Assembly (NCBI RefSeq): GCF_000143415.4
Contig: NW_003314306.1
Coordinates: 776,897-840,896, forward strand
Direction: 5' to 3'
DNA from: Selaginella moellendorffii
Lineage: Eukaryota; Streptophyta; Lycopodiopsida; Selaginellales; Selaginellaceae
DNA: 64,000 bases
The notes below the pieces were generated by a model. The model did not search any database. It was not told the origin of the DNA and worked only from the letters and a program-made list of their open reading frames with translations. The number at the start of each line of letters is the position of its first letter. Position 1 is the first letter of the stretch. Both the position numbers and the translations under genes were made by a program. Positions 40,200 through 49,698 of the stretch are shown one piece after another.

Positions 40200-40700
40200 C
40201 GAACATGTTCCATGTTTTCAAGGATGGGAGGTGCTGCTGCGGCTGTTCTATCCAGGAGATCATGCAAGTCGCTCTGTGACAGTCGTCGCAAGTTCTCAGT
40301 TTCTGCACGATTTATCCCCGATGTAGTGTTGATAACAGCACAGAAGATTCCTTACCTGCCTCGAGCTCCTCCTTTGCAATCTCTTCGGGTGTCTTTAGCC
40401 TATCCGAAGTCTGTGCGTGTATTTCAAATGCCATCTCCATCAGCTTGTCGAGTCAACGTTAGCACAAATATATAAAAGCAAAGTATTGCAGGGAAGTCTG
40501 CCAAGTACCTACTCAGTATCTTGCGAGTGGATCGAGCTTTGGGGAGAGACGCGACCTTTACAAGTCTTCCATCCGCTTTCTTCTTTCCCGGCCAAGCGAA
40601 TGCAAGCTTTGAGAGCAGCGATGTGGCTTCCGTCTGGAGCACCGTCCGTGAGGCTCCGGTACATGATCTCAATCACATTTATTCACCAAGTCCTGCAAAA
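40200..40700 (-). pseudogene. PPR-DYW gene fragment
   Basis: About 40205-40345 is a degraded copy of the DYW end of the adjacent gene (compare 40985-41145: the RFHVF..GRCCCG end, then the CDDCH region). About 40540-40640 copies the middle of the same gene (compare 43050-43150, encoding a LVKIASLG-type segment). Different parts of one gene lie side by side with frameshifts, so this is a rearranged partial duplicate without function. Confidence 0.75.
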
Positions 40701-40963
40701 CACCGAAGTAAGAATCACACAGAGATTTCCAAGTGACAATAGCCACGGTCGCTCCTCTCTCACTTTACCACTTTCTAGTACAACCCCATCACCAAGTCCT
40801 GCAAAACACCAAAGTATATACAAAGACTTCCTCTGCCTGGAATAACGTAAGCTTAAACAAAGACAACGAGGAAACTTACCAAGCCTCCAAACAGTCGTCG
40901 ACGAAGGGGTGGCGCGTTTCGCATTTCCAATCACTCCTCGAAACAGCAACACCTACGCTTCTT

Positions 40964-43654
40964 CTACCAGTAGCCTCCACAGCAGCACCTCCCATCCTCG
41001 AAAACATGGAACCTGTTCGTCTCCCTGCACAGAATCCGCCGCTCTTCTATCCGGGAGATCATGCAAGTCGCCCTGTGGCAGTCGTCGCAAGTTCTCAGGT
41101 TCTTCACGATCCGGACTGTCGCCCCCGGCGCAGTGTTGATAAGAGCACAGGCGATGGCGAGCCTCTCGCTATGCCCGCACAGGACATCCTCCTTGTCCTC
41201 GTCGGACGTGCTTCGCAGCACACTCCCCACGTCCGCGACGTATCCTTGCTCTTTCATGGCCACCAGGAGATCGTCCAGCTTCGCCCGGATCTCGTCAATC
41301 TGTGCGTGGCTAGAATCACCAGCCGAGAACTTATGCACCACTCCCGCGCTGTCCGTCCACCAGCTGCGACCCTGTCCAGGCTTTCTCCAAGCTCCAGCAC
41401 TGATCCTCATTGTCTCGATCCTGGCGTGCTCCTCCCACATTCCCAGGCTCCAGTATATCTGTTCCATCAGGATATAGACTCCAAACTCGGAGTCGTCCAG
41501 CTTCAGTAGATTCGCGAAAGCGAGCTCGCCAAGCACCACATTCTTCCACTTCCGGCAAGCACCGAGGACCGTCCTCCATGTCACCGCAGTCGGCTCGAAA
41601 GGCATCGATCGTATGAGTTGCACGGCAGCGTCCAGCTGGTTGGCACGGCAAAGTATGTCGAGCATGCAGTGGTGGTGCTCGAAGCCGGGAGAGACGCCAT
41701 ATCTGGAAGCCATCGAGCTGAAGAGACCCCGGCCTTTGCCCACGAGGCCGGCATAGCTGCAAACCGCGAGCACGCACAGCAAAGTCACGCTGTCCGCCTT
41801 GAAGCCTTCGTCCAGTATCTCGTGAAAGAGATGGAACACCTGGCTTGCCTCGCCTTGGCGGCTGTATCCTGCTATAAGCGTCGTCCATAGCACAATGTCC
41901 TTGGCGATGGAAACGTCGAAGACTCGTTGAGCAGCGTCCAGGCTCCCGCATCTCGCCAATGCGTCGACCATGGTGTTGGATAGAATCACGTCATTCTCGT
42001 AGCCACCTCTACAGACTTCACCATAGATGACCTTCGCGTTCTCGAGTGCCAAAACGCTGCCGCATGCTTTCAACACGGCCGCAAAGGTCCGAGCGTCGGG
42101 CTCGCATCCTCGAGGTCTCATACGCCGGAAGAGCTCCAAAGCCATCTCGCCTTCACCGTTCTCGGCGTATCCCAGCAGTAGCGTTGTCCACGAGACTGAT
42201 GTCTGGGAGGGAATGCTGTCGAAGACACGGTGAGCATCGGCCAAACTCCCACACTTCGCGTACAAGTCCACCAGCGTGTTGATGAAGAAGTAGTCTGCGC
42301 AGCCGCTTCCCTCGGCCTGCGAGTGAATCCGCATCCCCTTCTTCAGGCACTCGAGCTTCACAAGCTTCCCGTCGACTAGCTCGCCTTGCTCTTTCGCAGC
42401 CAGCTCGTTGATAGCATTTAGCGCCGCAACGAAAGTCCTGGCGTCTGGTGCGCAAGCTTCCGGCCTCATGCTCGAGTAAACCGCTAGAGCCATTTCACCA
42501 TCGCCATTCTCGACGTATCCCAGTATCAGCGACGTCCAGGAAACCACGCTGTGGCACGACATCCGGGAAAACACGCGGTGAGCGTCGGCCATGCTTCCAC
42601 ACTTGGAGTACATGTCCACAAGTGAGTTTGAGACGAACGTGTGTGTGTCACAGCCGAGCTTGGACGCTTCGCGGTGCACGGCCATTCCCTTTTCAAGTGA
42701 TTCCAGCTTCACCATCTTTCCAGTGACCAGCCTCCCTTGTTCTTTCGCTGCCAGCGTCATGCAAGCCTTGAGCGCCGCGACGCAAGTGAGGGCGTTTGGC
42801 TGGCAGCACTGCGCGATCATCCGGAAGAAATGCTCGAGAGCCACATCTCCTTCCCCGTTCTCAGCGTAGCCCAGTATCAAAGTCGTCCAGGACACCACGT
42901 CGTGGTGAGACATCCTGGAGAAGATCCTGCTAGCTTCTGTCATGTGGCCACACTTCGCGTAGAAATCCACGAGCGTGCTCGCGACGAAGATATCCGACTC
43001 CCAGCCGGCCTTGGAAGCCTGCGTGTGGATCGCGATCCCTTTGCCGAGAGACGCGATCTTCACAAGTCTTCCATCTGCTTGAGCGGTCCCTTCCTCTTTC
43101 CCGGCCAAGCGGATGCAAGCTTTGAGAGCAGCGATGTAGCTTCCACCGTTTGGAGAGCAGCCGCTAGACTCCATCCTCGAGAAGAGCTTGAGAGCAGCGT
43201 CTTCTTCTCCCTGTGACGCATAGCCCAGTAGCAGGGAGTTCCAGGAGACCACGTCTCGCGACTGGATCCTATCGAACACCCGGCGAGCCTCCACCAAGCT
43301 CCCACACTTGGCGTACATGTTTACCAGGCTGTTTGCCACGAAAACGTTGGAATCGTAGCCCCTTTCCATGGCCTGCGCGTGAACTCTCTTCCCCCTCTCC
43401 AGATTCTTGGCGCTCGCGCACGATCGCAATGCCGCCAGCACCGAGAAGACGCTGCTCGCTTCCGCCTTGTCGTGCCGAGAGCCAACCACGATTTCACATA
43501 CCGCGGCATTCTGCAAGAAAAATCGCTCGGATCGAATCTCGGACCGGAAATCCTCACACTTACATGATAGAATCGCAATGCGATCCAGCGCCAGCTCCTG
43601 CGTGATGAGCGCCTGGAGAGATAGCGCATTTCGCGCGAGATAGAAACGAAACAA
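40964..43654 (-). CDS. PPR-DYW RNA editing factor (terminal GYW)
   Basis: Intronless, 896 residues, minus strand. Long series of PLS-type PPR units, each with NxLVDMYxKCGS and VVSWTxLILGYxENG signatures, separated by linkers repeating LV(T/D)GK(M/L)VKLE(S/C)L. E/E+ and DYW domains follow, with deaminase HSERLA, zinc ligands CDDCH and the end CCCGGYW in place of DYW. Predicted C-to-U editing factor of plastids or mitochondria. Internal linkers are unusually alike, suggesting recent repeat expansion. The N-terminal ~50 residues are Ser/Arg/Leu-rich and could serve as an organelle targeting peptide. It is divergent from the RSA1-like gene, with only 140 bp between the two start codons. Confidence 0.94.
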   Translation of the reverse strand: MFRFYLARNALSLQALITQELALDRIAILSCKCEDFRSEIRSERFFLQNAAVCEIVVGSRHDKAEASSVFSVLAALRSCASAKNLERGKRVHAQAMERGYDSNVFVANSLVNMYAKCGSLVEARRVFDRIQSRDVVSWNSLLLGYASQGEEDAALKLFSRMESSGCSPNGGSYIAALKACIRLAGKEEGTAQADGRLVKIASLGKGIAIHTQASKAGWESDIFVASTLVDFYAKCGHMTEASRIFSRMSHHDVVSWTTLILGYAENGEGDVALEHFFRMIAQCCQPNALTCVAALKACMTLAAKEQGRLVTGKMVKLESLEKGMAVHREASKLGCDTHTFVSNSLVDMYSKCGSMADAHRVFSRMSCHSVVSWTSLILGYVENGDGEMALAVYSSMRPEACAPDARTFVAALNAINELAAKEQGELVDGKLVKLECLKKGMRIHSQAEGSGCADYFFINTLVDLYAKCGSLADAHRVFDSIPSQTSVSWTTLLLGYAENGEGEMALELFRRMRPRGCEPDARTFAAVLKACGSVLALENAKVIYGEVCRGGYENDVILSNTMVDALARCGSLDAAQRVFDVSIAKDIVLWTTLIAGYSRQGEASQVFHLFHEILDEGFKADSVTLLCVLAVCSYAGLVGKGRGLFSSMASRYGVSPGFEHHHCMLDILCRANQLDAAVQLIRSMPFEPTAVTWRTVLGACRKWKNVVLGELAFANLLKLDDSEFGVYILMEQIYWSLGMWEEHARIETMRISAGAWRKPGQGRSWWTDSAGVVHKFSAGDSSHAQIDEIRAKLDDLLVAMKEQGYVADVGSVLRSTSDEDKEDVLCGHSERLAIACALINTAPGATVRIVKNLRTCDDCHRATCMISRIEERRILCRETNRFHVFEDGRCCCGGYW

Positions 43655-43794
43655 ACGTTTCCTCCATAGCCACGAAGAGCCCTAGATTTGGTGCGAATAT
43701 CCTCTAGCTATCCAACGGCGAGGATGGGGTCCATATAATCTTCTTTCTCCCTGCATGGTTAGGGCTAGGTTTAGGGTTTGCTGAGAGGGATCCG
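43655..43794. promoter_or_regulatory. Compact bidirectional promoter, PPR-DYW / RSA1-like
   Basis: 140 bp between two divergent start codons. It includes AGGTTTAGGGTTT (about 43768-43780, telo-box AAACCCTA in reverse), TATCCAACGGCGAGG (about 43707, AACGG core) and a CCATATAAT TATA-like motif (about 43731). It must serve both genes, or their 5' UTRs are extremely short. Confidence 0.6.
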
Positions 43795-46700
43795 ATGGAT
43801 CAGTGGAATTTGCGCACGGCCGCGGCTCACTTCGGCCACTTGACGCAACAGGTTTGTGTTCTCGCGATTCTCAGCTGGAATTTCCATCATGTTTCTCTCT
43901 CGAATCCTATAGAGCGCGCAGAGTGGCTCGGCGCAATACTCGTACACCTCGGGCGCTTACGCGGGGCAGCAGCAGCCACAGCAACAGCAGCAGCAGCAGC
44001 AAGCACCATCGTCTGGCAGCGCTGCTTACAATCAAGCGTACCTCCAGCAGGTAAATTCCCCCAAAATCTCGCCAAATTCGCTTGGTTTTTTCTTGGCCTT
44101 CCCATTGTTCTTGGCCTTTTCTTTCCTTCTTCTCGGCTCTTAATGGCTTGGTTTTCCAGGTAGCACAAGCCGGCTATAACACTTCCTCCTACGGAGGCCA
44201 GCAATTGTGGTCGACGAGACAAGCCCAAGGCCAGCAAGCGGACCAGCAATCGCAAGCCGCCTATGGAAGTCGCGTCGGAGGCGTCGCCCAAGTCCCCTCA
44301 AGCGGCACCGCGTCGGCAAATCAGTACGCTGGTCAATACTATGGAGTGTCGCAGCAACAGGTAACTCCATCCTTGACGCTCCATGCATGGTCTTGTCTGT
44401 GGCTTGGCATCACTGCACGGTGTTCTTCCGGAATACTACATGCTTTGGTAGTCAAGCTCACAACTTTGCGTCCTTTGTGTTGGAAGTTTGGCGTTAAACA
44501 TTGTAAACCGATTCTCAGCCGCATCCCGTTGCCTTTGCTTCCCACCGTTTGGTTTTCTTTTCTGCTCGTTTGTCCTTGCTTTTTCTATTTTTTCGTCTTC
44601 GTGTTGCTGATCAAGAGACTTGGTGGCCTCTGTGGGGGCAGCTTCTGGGAGTAGCTTCCAAGGCGTCGGACTACCAGGCCTCGGGAGGAGCGGCTTCCAG
44701 GACGTCAAGTGCTTACGGCAATGGCGGTCAAGATAGGCCTGTTAGTGGAACCTCTTATGTTGGCGGCGGCGGAGGTGGCGGTGGCGGCGTCTCGTCAGTG
44801 AGCGTCTCGGGAGTCTATGGCGGCGCCGCTGACTCCGCCAAGTATCTCTCGGGTGGCGGCGGTGGCGGCGGTGGTGGTGGCGGATATGGGACGTCAGCAG
44901 GCAACCAGTACGGTGGCCAGAAATCTTCGAGCGATCAGTACGCTACGACCGCCGCGGCGTATCAGGGCGTCAAGTCGTCCGACTATGCGAGCCAGTTCTA
45001 CGAGCAGTTCCAACAAGGTGATTCAAACAAGGATCAACTTGAAAGTTTTTTTCTCCGGTTTACGTGTGGTTCCTACTCGTTTTCTTCTATTTCTTCTCCT
45101 TTTTTTTCTTTCTTGAGACTTGAGACCTCTAACTTGGTAGTGCAGTTGCTCGAGCCGCGGCTGCCACTGGAGGATATGGAAGCAGCGGGACCGGTGATGC
45201 GTCGGGTCTGCTCGCCAGCTTAGGTGGTGCTGTGGCGGCGATGCCGGGAGGGAACTTATCGGGCCAGCAAGCCAGTAGCGCGTATGGTTCTCTGTCCGGG
45301 AGCCGAGGACTCAACACCCCGCAAGTATACCCGGCCAGCCCGACTATCGGCTATGGAGGTGTGAGCTTACCACCCGGCAGAGACTATGGAACTGGCAGAA
45401 TCTCGACAGGGGGCTCCATGTTCCAACGTGAAGGAAGCTACGGTCGGTCCGAGAGGCCGAGCATTGGGAGCAGTAGATTCGACGATCGGTCGCGGGACCA
45501 TGAGAGAGACGTGGAGCGCGAGCGGGAACGAGAAAGGGAACGAGAACGCGATCGCGAGCGTGAAAGGGAGCAGCGGGAGCGAGAACGGAGGGAGAGGGAG
45601 CGGGAAAGGGAGCGGAGGGAGGAAGAGAGGCGAAGAGAACGAGCGAGTCCACCGCCTCCGCGAGCGAGGAGGGAGTCATCGCCATCGAGGAGGGACGACA
45701 AGAGTAGAAGAGAGTCTCCTCGTCGAGAGTCGGGTTCTCATAGGTACTACTACTGCTACTACTGCTGGCTTGCTTTGCATGGCTCATTGTCCTTGTTCTA
45801 CTCACAAGTTTGCTTTTTCTTCTTTGGTTTTGCTAATGTTTTTTCCAGGCATTCTTCTCCGTCCAAGGACAAGAGACGGGAGTACCTGTGTAGAGTAAGA
45901 TGGTTGATTGATTTATGACTTTGGGATCTAAGATTGTTCCTTTCCAGATCGACAGCAACAACGTGCTTGAAGCTGAGCGAGACTATAACTCGATCACTAA
46001 GCGCTACACGAGGCTGTCCGTCGTGCCAGAGTTTTCTAAGGTTTATTTCTATCTTTCTTCTAGACTGGTGTGATAATATGTTTTGATGTTGTTTTTAGCT
46101 AGTTCTGTCTTGGATGGGGAAGGAGGACAAGATTCTCATCGAGAGGCCTATCAGGTTTGTCTTGCTTGTGCTTTACGTGGAGTAACTTTCTATGTTTTGA
46201 CAGCTTTGAGCACGATTGTATTGATGTGGAAGAGGAGGCTGAGACGAAAGAAACCACGAAATCTAGCGATAAGATTCAAAAAGGATCCACCGTGTGGAAT
46301 GTGAAGGTGATACATGAATACTTTTTAGTTTTTGTCCTCCACGCGTAATGGTTCTTTTGTTCCTGCAACACAGGTGATGCTCATGAGTGGTTTAACAGAA
46401 GAATATGTCGCAGACCTCCTTTCGGACAAGCCTAGTGACAAGCCTACAAGCTTCCAAAAGATGCTGAAGTTTGTGGCCTTGCGGAAAGATCGAAATGCGA
46501 TTATGGCCGCTGGTACGCGGTGGGATAAGTCTCTCGATGGTGGCGATCCAACTGTGGATGATAGCGGTCTAATTAGAGCTGCCGTGAGAAGTTTGAAAGA
46601 ACTGATCCAGCTCGACTTGTCCGAGTGCAAAGATTGGTTTCGCTTTGCTGAGGTACGCACGAGTTATTTTCTTTTTTACTTCTCTTTCTTGAGTATGTTC

Positions 46701-48297
46701 CTTCTTCAGGTACATTATGAAAGAGTGGACGAAGATGGCTTTCCAAGTCACAGAGAGATCAGTGTCATTTTCTTCCCTGATATGTCCTCGTGCGTTCCAT
46801 CTTTTGAGAATTGGTGCTTGCAATGGAATCAGAGAAAGCAGGCTAAGCTTGAGAGAGAAGGACAAAGCAAGAAGGTATTAATTTCTATGCTGATAATGTC
46901 ACTTATTCTTTTTTCTTTTTTTTTTGTGTGTGTAGGAGGTCAAGCCGAGCGAAAAGAAAGACGCAGCTGAGAAAGAAAGTAAGTTCATTTCAACATGCTT
47001 TTAAAGAACATAACGCTGGCGTATGTGAGCAGGCATAAGCGAGGGGACCCCAGAGACAGACGTGAACAATGGCGAGCCTGTTGCTGCTAAAGAGGAAGAA
47101 AAGAAAGAGAAGGAAGAGAAAAAGGAGAAAGATCCGCCCAAAGATAGCGAGGTTAAGAAGGATGAAGCTCCAGAGCACCCAGGATTCTTATTGATGACGA
47201 AGCGCACTAAAGCCAGCAAGGTTTCTTCGTTTTTCCTACTCATTTTGTGCGACTTACAAGGGTTATTATACAGTTACGTTCCATGACAATTTCTCTGGAC
47301 GGGCTTCTTGACTACGACGAGAATGACAAGGACGAATGCACATTTGAGGTATGCTGTTTGTGCTTCATTGCTACATGCTACAATTGTTGTTGCAGCTGTC
47401 ACTATTCGCTGAGGCGTTTGCGGAGATGATCCAGTTTAGAAAAGGAAGCCAGATTCTAGCCAGCTTGGAAGTAAGAGTCCTAGAAACTTTCCCTAAAATG
47501 TTTTTGAGCTTTGTTGGTCTCTTTCAGAACTTGCGTAGGACTAGCCATACTCGTAGAAAGGAAGAGAAGAAGCGTAGCCGGCAAACAGAATCTGGAAACG
47601 ACGCGAAACGGGTCAAGATGGAGCAAACCGCAAAGGCTGCAGAAGAAACTCCCAAAACAGAGGAAGAGAAGCAACCCGTGGCCGACGCTATGGAGGAAAC
47701 TCTCAAACCGGAAAAGGAGAACGAAGACACTGAAAGCGAGGCAAGGGCCGTCACTCCTCCAACCTCTGAAGCCAAAGAAGCCAAGGAGACGAAAGAAGTA
47801 AATGAAGGAGAACAAGACGAGAAGAAAGAGAAGAACGGCAGCGGTAAGAAGGACAAGGACAAGGATCCCAGCAGCAAAAAGGAGAAGAAAGTGGTGGTGG
47901 ACAAAGAGTTACTCAAGGTGAGCGCTTTGCTTCCTCGTCAAAGATTTCACATTCCCGACCTGTGTCTTGTTCACAGGCGTACAGATACTTCGACCGGAAC
48001 AAAGTTGGCTATCTAAAGGTATGCTTCCTCTCTCGCTCTCTTCTTTTTTTTTGTTCCAGTCTTGAGCTCGCGTTATTCCAGGCAGAGGATCTTAGAAAGC
48101 TGCTACATTCACTGGGGAAATTCCTGTCGCAGAGAAACGTTAAGGTAGTCTCTGTATTATTGCAGCGTCTGTGTGATTTTTACTTTGGTGTTTTGCAGGA
48201 CTTGGTGAATGGAGCTGTGCTAGAAAGTGGTAAAGCAAGAGATGAGAAAGTCATGTACCGGAGCCTTACGGACAAAGAAGCGGTGGCTTCGTCTTAG
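43795..48297 (+). CDS. RSA1/EMB1579-like nuclear protein (CCAR1/DBC1 family)
   Basis: Nineteen exons from 43795 to 48297 give a frame of 1025 residues (exon ends include 43851, 44050, 44360, 45017, 45743, 46652, 47220, 47917 and 48144). Order: Gln/Ser/Gly-rich prion-like N-terminus with poly-Gln and poly-Gly (about 1-300); an Arg/Glu repeat (ERERERER-type, about 365-430) with basic SR-like end; the conserved DBC1 part (SVVPEFSKLVLSWMGKEDK, then RPISFEHD); the MLMSGLTEEYV..FVALRKDRNAIMAAG block; Lys/Glu-rich segments; and a C-terminal degenerate EF-hand (YFDRNKVGYLKAEDLRKLL, about 960-980). In Arabidopsis this family includes RSA1/EMB1579, a nuclear factor in salt response and transcription/splicing condensates. 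Function here is inferred from architecture. Confidence 0.9.
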
Positions 48298-48349
48298 GTG
48301 ATTCTGTTATAGGGTGATCGATTGCAGATTATCCTTCCAGGAAATCCCG

Positions 48350-48370
48350 AAACCCTAAACCCTAAACCCT
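48350..48370. repeat. Interstitial telomere-type repeat (AAACCCT)3
   Basis: Three perfect tandem plant telomere units about 50 bp after the RSA1-like stop codon. Either a telomere repair scar or a telo-box for an unrecognised downstream transcript. Confidence 0.85.
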
Positions 48371-49197
48371 CACACGGATTAGGGCTTTCCTGTAGCATAG
48401 AAGAAACGATTGCTATCCAAAATACCTTCAGAAGTCGTGGACCACACTAGTTTGCGGTTTCTCCCGCGTTGGAGATGTTAAATCTGCCGAGGAGTGCTTC
48501 AAGGGAATGCCATTTCGGAACTTGGTTTTGTGGAACTTTTAGATTTAAATTTGTGATGCCATATGTTAATATTAGCATAGTAGGTTTTTAGTAGCCATTA
48601 AATTGGTTTTAGTAGATGCACATTTTTTATATTTCTTTTCTATATTCCATGAGTTTTTTCCATTTCATTTATTTTGTTCTTTTCTTTTGGGATTTTGGTT
48701 TAAATATAATTTTTGCATTGTTTAGATCTCCCTTTCCTTTTAGTTTTTTTCATTTCTTTTTTTTTTGCTTTTTTTATTATGCTATGTGATTGCAATTAAA
48801 TAATCAAACTTAGTTAATGGTAATATTCACAACACGTGGTACTAGTCTGTCTCCTCAATGTATGTCACTACATACTCATCTGTGGCTTGTAAACATCCCT
48901 GGACACAAAAAACCGCAATGTGAGCAAACACTCGCACTGTAAACATGAGAAATCACCTGATGAAAATAGAACAAGATCTCATTTCCATAGTTAGGAACCT
49001 CTTTCCTATTGATCAACAAAACTGGTGCTAACCTGAGGTCAAAGGAAACATCTTGGAGTTCCTAACAAGGAATATGTGCACGTCCATATCTCCAGCAGTG
49101 TAGACCCATCCGTCATGAACGGTAACTGTTAACCCTCGTAGCCAGAAACACTATGGAACTGTAGTGCCTTCGTCCACCCTAACCATAAAAATCAAAC

Positions 49198-49536
49198 TCA
49201 CCTTTGAAAGCCAGCTTCCAGAGCAGACTTGATGTCCACTGCTGAAGGCTTCGTCCAGTGCATCGAGTATAGAATTGACTGATTCGCAGATTCACAACCA
49301 GAAGAAGACATACCTGGACCAGTGCCCTCTCGATCGTTTCCCACATAAGCATCATGAAGTGCAGCAATCGTGAGAGCTACATGTTGCCTGTGTGTGTCAG
49401 GATTGAAGGGCCCTTGAACCGCGTAATACTCCATTGCGCACAAAAACTGTAACATTTGGTGCACACAGCATGTATACTCTGCATTAGGGTTTCTGGATTG
49501 AGATGGCAAGTTGCAAGATTCAATTGCAAGTTGCAA
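49198..49536 (-). CDS. Unrecognised ORF, possible gene fragment
   Basis: 112 codons, minus strand, with a balanced residue composition (CCVHQMLQFLCAMEYYAVQG, then HRQHVALTIAALHDAYVGND) that looks like real protein more than a shadow frame. I cannot name the family. No flanking exons were found, so it may be an exon of a decayed gene. Confidence is low. Confidence 0.25.
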   Translation of the reverse strand: MQLAIESCNLPSQSRNPNAEYTCCVHQMLQFLCAMEYYAVQGPFNPDTHRQHVALTIAALHDAYVGNDREGTGPGMSSSGCESANQSILYSMHWTKPSAVDIKSALEAGFQR

Positions 49537-49698
49537 TTGAATTGCAAAATAGATTGCAAAATTGCAAAATTTAATTGCAAAATAGAAAATGTTGAGGCCT
49601 GGTTTTTTGTATTCAAATCTTTCTCTTCAGTCCTGATAAGTATTCCAAATGCAGAACCGGAGGAGGTGAAAAAGCAGTAAACACGAGTACTATTTAGT

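Larger units (their letters stand above)
48298..49690. other. Intergenic region, mostly without gene
   Basis: It contains three AAACCCT repeats (48350-48370), AT-rich DNA at 48540-48900 and short TTGCAA-rich repeats at about 49510-49580. A minus-strand frame at 49198-49536 is listed separately. Confidence 0.5.

Noticed and set aside
45344-45805. Minus-strand Ser/Arg-rich frame
   Set aside because: Shadow of the Arg/Glu repeat of the RSA1-like protein on the plus strand.
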